A stretch of 64,000 nucleotides of DNA from Rivularia sp. PCC 7116 (GCF_000316665.1 NC_019678.1:7907001-7971000), one strand, 5' to 3'. Shown: positions 35,965 through 46,438, counted from the first letter of the stretch. The notes: generated by a model from the sequence alone, not told the origin. Numbers and translations: made by a program.

Positions 35965-37116
35965 TTAGCTAATACATATTTTATCTTGCTGTATTCTACT
36001 TATAGCTTGATGAATCTTAGCTGCAATATCGTCTGAAGCTAATTCTTCCAATGTTAGCTGGCAAAGAGCAGCTAACATTATTGCACCATCTATTTTATTA
36101 ACTTGCTCTGTTTCAAAACTTTTCAGATTTCGCGATGCATTGTAAACGAGTTTTTGTAATATCTCAAAACTTGTTTCAGATAAATTATTACGATAATTCT
36201 CTAATCTGCCACCTTGACGATAGTTGGGGAATGATTCCAAACCCATAAAATTCAAAAACCAATCATCTCGATAGTTACCAGCCGCCGAAACAATTCCTCG
36301 ATAGTCAGCAATGAATTCATCTAACAAATTATTTCGCATCGAACCAAATAAACGTTTAGTCAGATAATGGGTACATTCATGTTCCAAACGAATAGTTAAT
36401 GAAAGATTTTGCCATTCCGTTGCGGATAAACCTAGCTTTTCTGCTGAAACATTACTGTAACAGCTTTGGCTTAATATAATAAATCTATCTTGATAAAGCT
36501 GTTTGCGAGGAATGAGCTGACGAAACTCAATATTCCAATCAGTTTCTGTACTATTGGGGTTATTCGCTTGCCATTCTTGCCGATATTGATGAATTCTATC
36601 CCAATTATTAAAGCCACCTACCATACAAGCTCCCATCGAAGCAGGGATATCTTTGGGTTCGTTACGCATTGTTAATGCTTGCACTAAAGAGACGAAATCC
36701 AAACGGTTATCTGTAATGATTACAGGTATCTCTCCAGCTATACTCGGGTGTATTCTTAGCTGTAATTTTTCTGGTGCCCGCAATAACAAACCAGGATTTT
36801 TATCAATGCAATCAGCCACTATACCTTTACGAGTTGCAGCTTGATAAGCAGATGTTTGAGAGATTCCTGGCGATATCGGGAAACGCAACTGCACGAGCTT
36901 TTCTTTTAAAGTTTGAAAAACACCTTTACTTGTTGCTTCCGAGGCATAACTTTTCCAAGTATTGACATGAGCTTCGGATGCAAGTGGAAAATTAATTGCT
37001 TTAGACAAACAAGAATAATCAAAAACATTTTTGTTATAAGCTAATAGTTCTGCAACTTCTACACTATTAGCTCCATAACTGACAAGTATGTTAGCTCTTA
37101 AGTCTTGTAATTCCAT
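35965..37116 (-). CDS. Putative zinc metalloprotease with HECTH motif
   Basis: A 383-residue soluble protein. The motif RLEHECTHYLTKRLFG (near 244-248) is an HExxH zinc-binding signature, and LLDEFIADYRGI about 25 residues later supplies a plausible third ligand Glu. The rest is mostly helical and not recognised. Proteins of this kind (DUF7005-like, by recollection) occur beside cyanobacterial RiPP genes. It could trim leaders or C-termini, or act on imported peptide. It lies 62 bp from the C39-ABC transporter and reads with it, so it is likely last in that operon. Confidence 0.65.
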   Translation of the reverse strand: MELQDLRANILVSYGANSVEVAELLAYNKNVFDYSCLSKAINFPLASEAHVNTWKSYASEATSKGVFQTLKEKLVQLRFPISPGISQTSAYQAATRKGIVADCIDKNPGLLLRAPEKLQLRIHPSIAGEIPVIITDNRLDFVSLVQALTMRNEPKDIPASMGACMVGGFNNWDRIHQYRQEWQANNPNSTETDWNIEFRQLIPRKQLYQDRFIILSQSCYSNVSAEKLGLSATEWQNLSLTIRLEHECTHYLTKRLFGSMRNNLLDEFIADYRGIVSAAGNYRDDWFLNFMGLESFPNYRQGGRLENYRNNLSETSFEILQKLVYNASRNLKSFETEQVNKIDGAIMLAALCQLTLEELASDDIAAKIHQAISRIQQDKICIS

Positions 37117-37178
37117 ACATTTATATTAGTAAAAAAAATAATAATTTTGAGTATTTTCAAGCTAGTTGAGACTATACT

Positions 37179-39389
37179 TTAAGCAGGTGTAGCTTGCCCT
37201 TCCGAACGAATTAAATTAGCATAATAACCTTCCATTGCCCATAATTCTTCATGAGTTCCACGCTGTACTATCTTGCCTTTATCCATAACAATAATTTCAT
37301 CACAATCTCTAATAGTGCTTAAACGGTGAGCAACAATAATACAAGTACATCCCCGGCGGCGGATATTTTGGTCAATAATTTTTTCGGATTCACTATCTAA
37401 AGCGCTAGTAGCTTCATCCATGACTAAAATGGAAGGGTTGTTTACCAATGCACGAGCAATTTCTAACCTTTGTCTTTGTCCCCCACTTAAATTTGCTGCT
37501 CCTTCCATCAATTCACCATTATAAGCACCCGGTAATGCCATTACAACATCATTAATAGCGGCATCTAAACAAGCTTTAACTAACTGTCCATCAGGAATTG
37601 TTGCATCCCATAAAGTTAAATTTTCTCTTACCGTTCCTCCAAAAAGTAAAATATCTTGCTCAATATATGCCAATGAATTAGTAATAATTGAAAGAGGAAT
37701 AGACGAACGGAGTTCTCCATCAAAAAGAATTTCTCCTTCCCAAGGCTGATAAAGACCTGTAATAATTTTTGCAACCGTGGATTTACCAGAACCACTACCA
37801 CCAACTAAAGCAACTCTTTGTCCCGGTCTTAAACTTAAGTTAAAATCTTCAATTAAAGCTGCTTCTACACGACTATAGCCAAAAGATATATTTTTTAATT
37901 CTACTTGACCTTTGAGGCGATATGTAGTTTGCGGTCTCAGTTGTCTTGGTTCTGATGAAGTAACATTCTGTAATTGAGAATCTATTGGATTATCTAAAAC
38001 GTCGTCAAGACGGTTAATATCTCCTTCTAATTCCTGCAAATCTCCTGCAAAAGAAACTAAAGTATTTACTGGTTCTTGGAAACTATCCATCAAGCTTTGA
38101 AATGCCACTAGCATCCCAATACTAATATAACCATCCATTACTCTAAAACCTCCAATAACTAATATCAACATTGAAGTTAAAGAAGTTAATAATGGAGGTA
38201 AAATTCCTAAAGTTTGATTGGAAACTGCTAACTCTTGTTGTGAATTAATACCCTTAGCATAGTAACCAGCCCATCGAGCAAAGAAATCTGATTCTAATGC
38301 TCCTGCTTTAATAGTTTCCATGCCTTGCAATCCGGCAATTTCTGTACCTGCTACTTTACCCAAATCTTGAGCTAATTTCATATTCGCGTCTACGCGCTGA
38401 CGAGATACCAATTGCAAAGTAAAAATATTAACAGCAGCAAAAAATATGCCGATTAAAGTTAAAATCCAGTCATAAGAAAACATAACAATGGCATAAAAAA
38501 CTAGCATGACTGTATCGATAGCAGTACTTGCTAATCTCCCAGAAAGAACATCCGCTACTTTCTCATTTAAACTAACTCTATTGCTAATTTCACCTGCAAA
38601 TCGTTGAGCATAGAAACTTGATGGCAATCTTAAAATATGCCAAAAGAAACGACTCGTCATACCTACAGATAATTTAATTTTTAGCTGACGCAAATAGCGT
38701 TTTTGTAAAAAAGTTAAAGCAACCTGAAGAATCCCTGCAAGTCCCATAGCAATCAGTAACGGTCGTAACCAATCCGACCTTTGTTCTATGATGATACTGT
38801 CTACAAAAATTTGATTGAAAACAGGTATTGCTAATCCAGGAATTACAAGTAAAAATCCGGCAATTACACAGTATATAAGTGCAGCAACTGAACTTTTTAA
38901 TCTATCAATTAGAGAAAATACTAAATTTGGCTTTCGTCCTCCTTTTTTAAATTCTTCACCTGGTTCAAAAACTAAAACTACGCCAGTATAAGCCTCATCA
39001 AATTCTTGTAAAGATACATTTCGGGGACCTGTTGCTGGATCGTTTAAGTAAACTCGTTTGTTAACAAAACCTTCTACTACTAAAAAATGGTTAAAGTTCC
39101 AAAAAACAATGTATGGTGGCTTAATCTCTAATAAGCTATCAAGTTCTCTTTTATAACCTTTAGCTTTCATCCCATATCGTCTGGCAGCTTTAAGAACATT
39201 AGAAGCTTTACTACCATCGCGGGATACCCCACACTCTTGTCGTAATTCCGGCAATGGCACAATGCGACGATAATAACCGAGGATTATTCCTAAAGCTGCC
39301 GCACCACATTCTACCGCTTCCATTTGTAGCAATGTAGGAGTTTTGAATCGCTTTTTTGCAAGATTTGGTTTGGCTTCAGTTTTGGTCAT
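37179..39389 (-). CDS. NHLM-type ABC transporter with C39 leader peptidase (PCAT)
   Basis: A 736-residue inner-membrane exporter. The N-terminal C39 peptidase has catalytic Cys28 (LLQMEAVECGAAAL), His101 (NFNHFLVVEG) and Asp117 (LNDPATG), so it can cut after the double Gly of the Nif11 leaders. Six membrane helices occupy about 165-460. The ATPase has Walker A GGSGSGKST, signature LSGGQRQRLEIARAL, Walker B ILVMDEATSALD and AHRLST. With the HlyD adaptor upstream and the peptidase-less ABC protein at 18.3 kb it makes the full NHLM export set. All five precursors share the matching AVAGG site. Confidence 0.94.
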   Translation of the reverse strand: MTKTEAKPNLAKKRFKTPTLLQMEAVECGAAALGIILGYYRRIVPLPELRQECGVSRDGSKASNVLKAARRYGMKAKGYKRELDSLLEIKPPYIVFWNFNHFLVVEGFVNKRVYLNDPATGPRNVSLQEFDEAYTGVVLVFEPGEEFKKGGRKPNLVFSLIDRLKSSVAALIYCVIAGFLLVIPGLAIPVFNQIFVDSIIIEQRSDWLRPLLIAMGLAGILQVALTFLQKRYLRQLKIKLSVGMTSRFFWHILRLPSSFYAQRFAGEISNRVSLNEKVADVLSGRLASTAIDTVMLVFYAIVMFSYDWILTLIGIFFAAVNIFTLQLVSRQRVDANMKLAQDLGKVAGTEIAGLQGMETIKAGALESDFFARWAGYYAKGINSQQELAVSNQTLGILPPLLTSLTSMLILVIGGFRVMDGYISIGMLVAFQSLMDSFQEPVNTLVSFAGDLQELEGDINRLDDVLDNPIDSQLQNVTSSEPRQLRPQTTYRLKGQVELKNISFGYSRVEAALIEDFNLSLRPGQRVALVGGSGSGKSTVAKIITGLYQPWEGEILFDGELRSSIPLSIITNSLAYIEQDILLFGGTVRENLTLWDATIPDGQLVKACLDAAINDVVMALPGAYNGELMEGAANLSGGQRQRLEIARALVNNPSILVMDEATSALDSESEKIIDQNIRRRGCTCIIVAHRLSTIRDCDEIIVMDKGKIVQRGTHEELWAMEGYYANLIRSEGQATPA

Positions 39390-39518
39390 AGAATTTGAGA
39401 TTTGTGTTGGGAAAATTATTTGTCAAAAAAAGCTAAATTAATGCAGAGTTTTTGTAGAAAATTATTGGCAGAAGTCCTAGATAACAGATTTTTTATAAAA
39501 CTTTGATATTTACAGTAA

Positions 39519-41123
39519 TTATTTCAAACCAGTCCAATCTCTTAATATTGGTAATACAAAAGTTATTGGTGCCCGTTGTTCAATTTTGACACGAGTATTA
39601 GTAGTAGTTCCTTGTGAAATTGTTAATTTCGGTCCTTTAGAAGATGACCAACGATAACCGCTAAAAGTTGAATCATCAGTTTGCAACTCTGCTAAAATAG
39701 CAATTCTTGGTTCACCAGCAGTCAACTTATTTACTAATTCTTGATTTCCTAATTCTAAGGCTGCTCCTTGTGGAGTAATTGGAAAAGGAGAAACTGAAAC
39801 AATTTTACCGATGATACCTCCAAATCTTTCTCTTTTGACCATATCAGGAGTAACTTGAATTTCCATTCCTGGCTGTATTTTTTTTCCATCTTTTACAGGA
39901 AAATAAGTCACAGCGAGCATTTTTCCCGTCGCACCATTATTATTAATGCTAGCAATAGTAGTTCCCGGATTAATAACTTGTCCGGCAGTCGCAGTTATTT
40001 CTAAAATACATCCAGAACGTGCGCTCACAATTGTACTGTTGTCGGCAACTTTTTGTTCTAATTGAGCAATTGCTCGCTCAACTTCCTTTATTTGATTGAG
40101 TTTACTATTTCTTGTTTCCAAATTTTCTTGATCTAAACGTTTGGTTTTAGTTTCAATTTGTTGTAACTGAGTTTCCAGTTGAGAAATAGTATTTAAGTTG
40201 TTAAGATATCTCTGTTCTATTTGTGTTTGTTTAACTTTTAATCCTTTAAGTTGAACTTGAATTTCGCTAATGCTATTGAGGTTAGATAAATACTGCTGTT
40301 GCGATTGAGTTTCTCTCAAGTCTAGCTGTTTTAATTCTGCTTGTAAAACCGCAACTTGCTGTTGCGCTTCACGGAATTGCTGTTCTACTTGTAATACTGT
40401 ATCGGCTGCAATCGCTCCCTCTTTTAACAACTGTCGTCGTTTTGTCAATCTTTCTTGCTGTATAGGAATTAAAGCTCGTGCATCCTCTAATCGTTTTTGT
40501 AGGCTAATTCGCTGCTGTTTAATCGCATTAGATGACTTAGTTTTCAGAGATGGTGTCACAGCTTCTTGTCTTTGCAATCGCTGTTGTAAACTTTGACGTT
40601 GTTGAGAAATAGATACTAAATCTTGATTTTTAAGTATCGGTGAAAGTTCTCGCGCTACTTTCAAACGTTGTAGTAAACTATCTCTTTCTGAAACTAATAC
40701 TTCTTTTTCTAATTTAGTACGTTGACGTTGTAGCGCGAAGCTATCGGTTTGTTGCGTTAACAATTGCGCTCGTTTGGTGCGTTGTTGTTCTAGTTGTTGC
40801 TTTAGTTCTTTGGGATCGATTGTTGCTAAGATTTGACCTTTCTCGACACATTCACCATTACGTATGTCAACTGATGTTAATTGTCCTGCAATCTGAGATT
40901 GAAGCTGTACTACTTGTCTTGGATTAATCAGGACTCCGGGAGCGTTTTCTGTAATCGGAATGCGTCCAAAAACACTCCAAACCAAAGCCGAAAACACAAA
41001 AACACCTAAAGTACCTAGCGGTAGCCAATCTCTAGGATTTACTACCTGCATTAGTTGATCCAAACGTTCTGGAGAAGATAGTCTCTCTAAAGATTCCTTT
41101 CTAAATAGTTTTTCATGTTCCAT
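39519..41123 (-). CDS. HlyD-type membrane fusion protein of the NHLM export system
   Basis: A 534-residue adaptor. One membrane helix lies near residues 36-52 (LGTLGVFVFSALVWSVFG). Lipoyl/HlyD segments flank a very long coiled coil: GQLTSVDIRNGECVEKGQILATIDP near 95 and SGCILEITATAGQVINPGTTIASI near 375. The coiled coil between them (about 115-360) is full of Gln-Leu-Gln heptads. It bridges the inner-membrane ABC transporter to an outer-membrane channel of the TolC type, which is not in the window. It is first in the minus-strand export operon, 129 bp before the transporter gene. Confidence 0.92.
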   Translation of the reverse strand: MEHEKLFRKESLERLSSPERLDQLMQVVNPRDWLPLGTLGVFVFSALVWSVFGRIPITENAPGVLINPRQVVQLQSQIAGQLTSVDIRNGECVEKGQILATIDPKELKQQLEQQRTKRAQLLTQQTDSFALQRQRTKLEKEVLVSERDSLLQRLKVARELSPILKNQDLVSISQQRQSLQQRLQRQEAVTPSLKTKSSNAIKQQRISLQKRLEDARALIPIQQERLTKRRQLLKEGAIAADTVLQVEQQFREAQQQVAVLQAELKQLDLRETQSQQQYLSNLNSISEIQVQLKGLKVKQTQIEQRYLNNLNTISQLETQLQQIETKTKRLDQENLETRNSKLNQIKEVERAIAQLEQKVADNSTIVSARSGCILEITATAGQVINPGTTIASINNNGATGKMLAVTYFPVKDGKKIQPGMEIQVTPDMVKRERFGGIIGKIVSVSPFPITPQGAALELGNQELVNKLTAGEPRIAILAELQTDDSTFSGYRWSSSKGPKLTISQGTTTNTRVKIEQRAPITFVLPILRDWTGLK

Positions 41124-41462
41124 GGAACAAATACCTATGTAAAGATACTGACTTATTATGTAGTTTTTAATCTGAATATATTATTCCCGTTTGAGCAATA
41201 AAAATTACAATAGGTATTTGAATTTGAAGCTGTTTTATTTTCTTACATAAAATAAAAAATCCTCTACGGATAACTGATCGTTAACAGCTTATGTTCAGCT
41301 CGTAAAAAGAGCCATTTTGAATTTAAACCTTAATAACTGAGAGTTTGAGATTAACTTTGGGAATATTAGATATAGGAGGTAGTGCGATTGAAGCAATACC
41401 TGCTAACCATCAAACTACAAACACAAACGGGCAAATAATATTAATTTAGAAGAGCTTTGCCA
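41124..41462. promoter_or_regulatory. Divergent promoter region between export operon and DUF928 gene
   Basis: About 340 AT-rich bases should contain promoters for the HlyD/PCAT operon (minus) and the DUF928 gene (plus). No box or operator stood out well enough to name. Confidence 0.35.
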
Positions 41463-42239
41463 ATGACTTGGATTAAAAAAAAATTATATCTGGCTGCAAT
41501 TCCCCTATCGATTGGGATATCTATAGCTGCGGCTGTTTCAGTAAGAGCGAATGCTCCGAATGTATTTGCAGCTACGCCAAAGAATCGTACATTAATTAGC
41601 CAGAGCTTTACCCCACCAAATCGAGAAGGAAAAAGTCCTGTGACTGCTGGAGCGGCAACTCGCGGTGGTTGTGACACAAAACAGAACCTTGTAACTCCTT
41701 TAATGCCTAAAGAGAAATTAGGATTAACTTTTGACGAAAGACCTACATTTTACTGGCATACATCTAAATCCAATGCCGAAACAGCTGAATTTTTGTTATT
41801 GGATGACAATGATGATTTAGTTTACGAGGCTAATGTAAATCTTCCCAAAAAACCAGGAATATTTGCATTTACCCTTCCTCCGGAAGCTCCGGGTTTAAAG
41901 ACTAATAAGCAGTATCACTGGTATCTTTCGGTTAACTGTAGCTCTGAAGAAACAGATGATATTGTAACAGTTGAAGGTTGGGTTGAAAGAACTAAACCTA
42001 ATTTAGCTACCTGGATAAAGTTAAATAAATCAACACCAAAATATCGTTCTAAAATTTATGCAGATGCTAGTATTTGGCACGAAGCTATTACTAATGTAGC
42101 TCAACAACGCTGTATTGCTCCTTATGATTCTACTATGGTGCTTTATTGGAATCAATTATTAACTTCAGTCGGTTTAAAAGAGCTAGTTTCAGAATCTATA
42201 ACCAATGTATGCGAAGTTAAAAATGATGATAATAAATAA
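41463..42239 (+). CDS. Exported DUF928-domain protein
   Basis: A 258-residue protein from MTWIKKKLYL; a TTG two codons upstream is not needed. A signal peptide (about 1-32, LAAIPLSIGISIAAAVSVRANA) leads into a DUF928 domain with PLMPKEKLGLTFDERPTFYWHTS, and the closing WHEAITNVAQQRC...WNQLLTSVGL helix. DUF928 proteins are found almost only in cyanobacteria and often lie near CHAT, TPR and haemagglutinin genes, as here (TPR-CHAT 1.2 kb downstream). Their function is unknown. It is probably extracytoplasmic. Confidence 0.88.
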   Translation: MTWIKKKLYLAAIPLSIGISIAAAVSVRANAPNVFAATPKNRTLISQSFTPPNREGKSPVTAGAATRGGCDTKQNLVTPLMPKEKLGLTFDERPTFYWHTSKSNAETAEFLLLDDNDDLVYEANVNLPKKPGIFAFTLPPEAPGLKTNKQYHWYLSVNCSSEETDDIVTVEGWVERTKPNLATWIKLNKSTPKYRSKIYADASIWHEAITNVAQQRCIAPYDSTMVLYWNQLLTSVGLKELVSESITNVCEVKNDDNK

Positions 42240-42310
42240 AAAAATCTAATCATTTTTTCATCGCCTTCATTTTACAATAAAATACTTTAAATACTAGTTT
42301 CTATAATTGC

Positions 42311-42334
42311 TCTCTCGACTTTTAAGTCGAGAGA
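42311..42334 (+). terminator. Palindrome after the DUF928 gene
   Basis: TCTCTCGACTT and AAGTCGAGAGA form an 11-bp perfect stem with a 2-base loop (42311-42321 and 42324-42334), about 70 bases after the DUF928 stop. Only a weak T-run follows. It could be a terminator or a palindromic intergenic repeat. Confidence 0.45.
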
Positions 42335-42489
42335 GTTCTAAATCAATATTTCAAAAAGTGATTTGAAACGATATAAATTCCTATTTTTAAGATAATATTT
42401 ACGACATTTTAATTCTAAGCAATATACTAAATTATTGAAATACAGAAAAACTATAAAACTAATCTAATGCCAAGCATTAATAAATACTG

Positions 42490-43308
42490 ATGACAAAACT
42501 ACTATTTTTAGGTTCTGGTTGTGCTTTCACTGTTGGTACGGATAACTATCAATCAAATATGCTTTTGATTACCGATACTGGAAAAAAATTCTTAATTGAT
42601 TGTGGTTCAGATATCAGATATTCTTTGTATCGGCAAGGCTTTTCCTATCTTGATATTACCGATATTTATATTAGTCATATTCATGCAGATCATGTTGGTG
42701 GGCTTGAATATATTGGTTTCAGTTCTAAATTCGATCCACGATGCCAAAAGCCAAGGCTGTATACAGATAAAGAAATAATGCATAACCTCTGGAATAACTC
42801 ACTATCTGGGGGAATGAAATATATAGAAAATGAAATAGTTACCTTGGAAGATTTTTTTAAGCCTATAGAAATAGATGAAGATAAAGCTTTTTACTGGGAA
42901 AACATAAAATTTAACTCAATTAAAGTCATTCATGTAAATTCTGCTTCTGTTGTAACACCTAGCTACGGTTTATTCTTTGAAATCAATGGGATAAAAGTAT
43001 TCCTAACAACAGATACACAAATGCACTGGAATTCTTTGGGAAAACTTTACCAACAAGCAGATATTATTTTTCAAGATTGCGAAACTGCAAAATTTCCTAG
43101 CGGAGTTCATGCCCATTACCAAGAATTATTAGATTTACCATTATCTATAAAAAATAAAATGTGGCTTTATCACTATCAACCAGGTAAACTGCCGGATGCC
43201 AAAAAGGATGGTTTTTGTGGCTTTGTACAAAGAGGGCAAGAATTCGATTTCTCATCATCAATATTCGCAGAAAATAACTTTACAGCGATTAATTCAACTT
43301 TTGTTTAG
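42490..43308 (+). CDS. RNase Z-like metallo-beta-lactamase-fold hydrolase
   Basis: A 272-residue MBL-fold protein. It begins KLLFLGSGCAFTVGTDNYQSNMLL, then FLIDCGSDIRYSL, and the metal motif ISHIHADHVGGLE (HxHxDH, near 61-66), followed by FLTTDTQMHW with the bridging Asp and late YHYQPG. This layout matches the RNase Z / cyclic-nucleotide phosphodiesterase branch. It lacks tRNase-specific arm features that I could identify, and the genome will have its own RNase Z, so a phosphodiesterase or small-molecule role is plausible. It stands between DUF928 and TPR-CHAT genes on the same strand. Confidence 0.8.
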   Translation: MTKLLFLGSGCAFTVGTDNYQSNMLLITDTGKKFLIDCGSDIRYSLYRQGFSYLDITDIYISHIHADHVGGLEYIGFSSKFDPRCQKPRLYTDKEIMHNLWNNSLSGGMKYIENEIVTLEDFFKPIEIDEDKAFYWENIKFNSIKVIHVNSASVVTPSYGLFFEINGIKVFLTTDTQMHWNSLGKLYQQADIIFQDCETAKFPSGVHAHYQELLDLPLSIKNKMWLYHYQPGKLPDAKKDGFCGFVQRGQEFDFSSSIFAENNFTAINSTFV

Positions 43309-43415
43309 CTGCAATTAACTGATACGTATAGCAAAAACTAGCCGCAATTAATAAATAATATTACAACTTTAATTCATCAATACTGATAGCATCTACCAAA
43401 ATATTTGTAGTTTTC

Positions 43416-46079
43416 ATGAGATATTACTATTTGAAATTAAAAAAGATTTTAACAAATAAAATTATATTTATTTGGATTAGAGGATTATTAGCTTTTTTAG
43501 TTACTATTACCATATTTAATAAAAGTTTTTATTCAAATTCATTTTTATCGAGTGCGGTTGCATCTACCCCGAAATATAGTTATCCACTCAAATACGCTAA
43601 ATACGATCAAATATTGCCAGCATCAAACAATGTTGCTGATTCCCCAGACTTATTAACGCAAGCCGGTAAACAATATTATCAAAACCAGCAATTTAATCAG
43701 GCAATTGCAAAATGGCAGCAGGCACGTGAAATACTGATTTCCAAAGGTGATAATATAAATGAAGCGATAGTACTCGGTAACTTAGCACAAGCATACCAAA
43801 AATTGGGGAAAATCACCGCAGCAAAAAAGGCGATCGCTAAAAGTATTGAGATTTTATCTTCCTCTCAAAAACACCATCAAAACCTCTTAGCTAATACTTT
43901 TAATATTCAAGGAAGTTTGCTGTTATCGGAAGGTAAATCTGAAGATGCATTAGTTGTTTGGCAGCGTGCAAAAAATATATACGAAACAGTTGGAGATAAA
44001 AACGGACTAACTCGCTGTTTGCTCAATCAAACTCAAGCTTACACTCAATTAGGAATGCATACTCGGGCGCTAAATACTTTAGAAGAAGTTAATCAAAACC
44101 TAAAACTGCAACCCGATTCTGCTTTGAAAATTGTCAGTTTGCTCCAGAAAGGAGATGCTTTGAGACTGACAGGAAACCTTAAAGATTCCCAAAAAGCACT
44201 ACAGCAAAGTTTGGCTATTGCTCAAAAACTTAATTCCGATACCAATATAGACAAAATTCTTTTGGCTTTGGGTAACACCTCTCGTTTTGAAAAAAAAACT
44301 GAAGAGGCTTTGAAATATTACCAGCAAGCCATCGATAAATCAAAATCCCCTGGGATAAAACTTCAAGCACGGTTGAATAAATTACGGCTTTTAATAGATA
44401 CTCAAAAATTATCAAAAGCTAGAGCATTAGCAACGCAAATACAGCCTCAATTGGCAAGCATACCACCTAGTAGAACATCGGTATATGCATTAGTTAACTA
44501 TGTGCAAAGTATTGAGCATTTAGAAGGTAACAAAATATTCAACAATCAAAAAGCTGCAAATAAGATAGCGGCAAAAGTTGCTAAAGCGGCTCGGCAAGCC
44601 GAAATTTTAGGAGACGATAGAGCGCAGTCTTATGCACTTGGTTACTTAGGACATATTTACGAACAGACTCAGCAGTTAAAACCAGCAAAAACATTAACCC
44701 AAAAAGCATTAATTCTGGCACAAACAAGTAATGCTCCCGACATTACTTATCGCTGGCAATGGCAATTAGGAAGATTACTAAAAAAGCAAAGTAACTTTGT
44801 AGAAGCAATTTCGGCATATGACGGTGCTGTTGCAACTCTTGATTCAATCCGCAATGAATTGGTTGCCAGCAATCTCGATATTCAGTTTTCGTTTCGTGAA
44901 AGCGTTGAACCCGTTTATCGAGAATTTGTAAGTTTATTGTTAACTCCAGAAATGGGAGAGACAAGTCAAGAAAAGCTTAAAAAAGCACGTCAGGTAATTG
45001 AATCTCTACAAATCGCAGAACTAGATAACTTCTTTCACGAGCCTTGTTTGAAAGCAAATCCGACTCAAGTCGATAGAATTGATACCCAAGCGGCAGTTAT
45101 TTATCCAATTATTTTAGAAAACCGTCTGGAAACAATTGTTTCTTTACCAAAGCAACCTTTACGACACTATACTACAGCTATTTCCGAAAACGAACTAGAA
45201 AAAATGGTGCAGAAAATGCGCCGAGCTATCAGACGTAATTTCCTTAAAAAACAACACTTTGCTATCTGTCAGGAAATCTATAATCTACTTGTTAAACCAT
45301 TAGAAACAGATTTAGCAGCTTCGGAGATTAAAACTTTAACATTTGTTCTAGATGGTTCCTTGAAAAATGTGCCATTAGCCGCTTTACATGATGGAAAGCA
45401 ATATTTAATAGAAAAATACAATCTTGCTTTAGCTCCAGGAATGCAGTTGCTAGATCCTCAACCTTTAGCGAGTCAAAAAATGCAAGTTTTAATTGGAGCT
45501 TTAAGCGAAGGAAGACAAGGTTTTGTACCCTTACCTGGTGTTAAAAATGAAGTCGAAAAGATTAATACTGAAATTTCAACTCAAGTACTTCTCAATCAAA
45601 AGTTTACTAGCAAAGCTTTACAAAAACAAATTAGTCAAACTCCTTTTCCTATCATACATTTAGCAACTCACGGCGAATTTAGTTCTGAAGCTGAAGACAC
45701 ATTTGTTCTGACTTGGGATAACCGTTTAAATGTAAAAGAGTTAGGCAATATTCTTCAAAGTAGAGAACAGAGTACTACTAATCCCATCGAATTATTAGTT
45801 CTTAGTGCTTGTAAAACAGCTAGCGGTGACAAACGCGCTCCTTTGGGCTTAGCTGGTGTAGCCGTGCGCTCTGGGGCACGCAGCACCATAGCCAGTTTAT
45901 GGGCAGTGGATGATGAAGCAACTTCTCAGATGATGGTAGATTTTTACGAACAAATAAATCAGCCTGGAGTCACTAAGGCAGAAGCTTTACGTAAGGCTCA
46001 AATCAAAACTTTGCAACAATCTAAGTTTAGACACCCCTATTACTGGGCAGCTTTTGTTTTAGTTGGTAATTGGCTGTAA
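43416..46079 (+). CDS. TPR-repeat protein with CHAT protease domain
   Basis: An 887-residue protein. One hydrophobic segment near residues 15-40 suggests membrane anchoring or export. TPR repeats run from about 75 to 470 (QYYQNQQFNQAIAKWQQA, NLAQAYQKLGKITAAKKAI, ALKYYQQAID). The C-terminal CHAT domain (about 580-887) carries catalytic His in LATHGEF near 750 and Cys in LSACKTASGD near 797, with the usual GLAGVAVRSGARSTIASLWAV and HPYYWAAFVLVG ending. It is a caspase-like cysteine protease fused to a protein-binding array. Its CHAT resembles that of the exoprotein at 2.7 kb. Target unknown. Confidence 0.9.
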   Translation: MRYYYLKLKKILTNKIIFIWIRGLLAFLVTITIFNKSFYSNSFLSSAVASTPKYSYPLKYAKYDQILPASNNVADSPDLLTQAGKQYYQNQQFNQAIAKWQQAREILISKGDNINEAIVLGNLAQAYQKLGKITAAKKAIAKSIEILSSSQKHHQNLLANTFNIQGSLLLSEGKSEDALVVWQRAKNIYETVGDKNGLTRCLLNQTQAYTQLGMHTRALNTLEEVNQNLKLQPDSALKIVSLLQKGDALRLTGNLKDSQKALQQSLAIAQKLNSDTNIDKILLALGNTSRFEKKTEEALKYYQQAIDKSKSPGIKLQARLNKLRLLIDTQKLSKARALATQIQPQLASIPPSRTSVYALVNYVQSIEHLEGNKIFNNQKAANKIAAKVAKAARQAEILGDDRAQSYALGYLGHIYEQTQQLKPAKTLTQKALILAQTSNAPDITYRWQWQLGRLLKKQSNFVEAISAYDGAVATLDSIRNELVASNLDIQFSFRESVEPVYREFVSLLLTPEMGETSQEKLKKARQVIESLQIAELDNFFHEPCLKANPTQVDRIDTQAAVIYPIILENRLETIVSLPKQPLRHYTTAISENELEKMVQKMRRAIRRNFLKKQHFAICQEIYNLLVKPLETDLAASEIKTLTFVLDGSLKNVPLAALHDGKQYLIEKYNLALAPGMQLLDPQPLASQKMQVLIGALSEGRQGFVPLPGVKNEVEKINTEISTQVLLNQKFTSKALQKQISQTPFPIIHLATHGEFSSEAEDTFVLTWDNRLNVKELGNILQSREQSTTNPIELLVLSACKTASGDKRAPLGLAGVAVRSGARSTIASLWAVDDEATSQMMVDFYEQINQPGVTKAEALRKAQIKTLQQSKFRHPYYWAAFVLVGNWL

Positions 46080-46180
46080 TAATTGGTAATTGGTAATTGG
46101 TATTACTCTTTCAACGTTTGCTATTAACAGTATTTTTATTTCGGCTAATTAGTATGGTTATTGGTAATCGCTTAATAATC

Positions 46181-46342
46181 ATGCAGAAACAAGAAACTTT
46201 AGCTCAATTAATTTGTCGTACTGTATTAGAGTTTGAACAGCGCCAAGCAAAAGTAGCACAAGATAAACTTCGAGAGTATACATCAGAATCGGCTATTATT
46301 GATACATCTAACCAAACTATATCTAAACAAAAATCAGCATAA
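46181..46342 (+). CDS. Small hypothetical protein
   Basis: A possible 53-residue protein starting MQKQETLAQLICRTVLEFEQRQ; a longer reading from 46097 includes codons read through an STRR and looks artificial. The chain is helical and charged, with no signal or motif. It lies 100 bp after the TPR-CHAT gene on the same strand. I do not recognise it, and it may not be real. Confidence 0.35.
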   Translation: MQKQETLAQLICRTVLEFEQRQAKVAQDKLREYTSESAIIDTSNQTISKQKSA

Positions 46343-46438
46343 TTTATAGTTTTATTAGTAACTTGTAGAATCAAGATTGTAATTTTAAATTCAATATATA
46401 GTTATTGTTTAATACGTACAGAAAATGTGATAATTCAG

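Noticed and set aside
46097-46180. Longer start of the small gene after TPR-CHAT
   Set aside because: The extra codons are read partly from an STRR and give an unlikely hydrophobic leader with no ribosome site.
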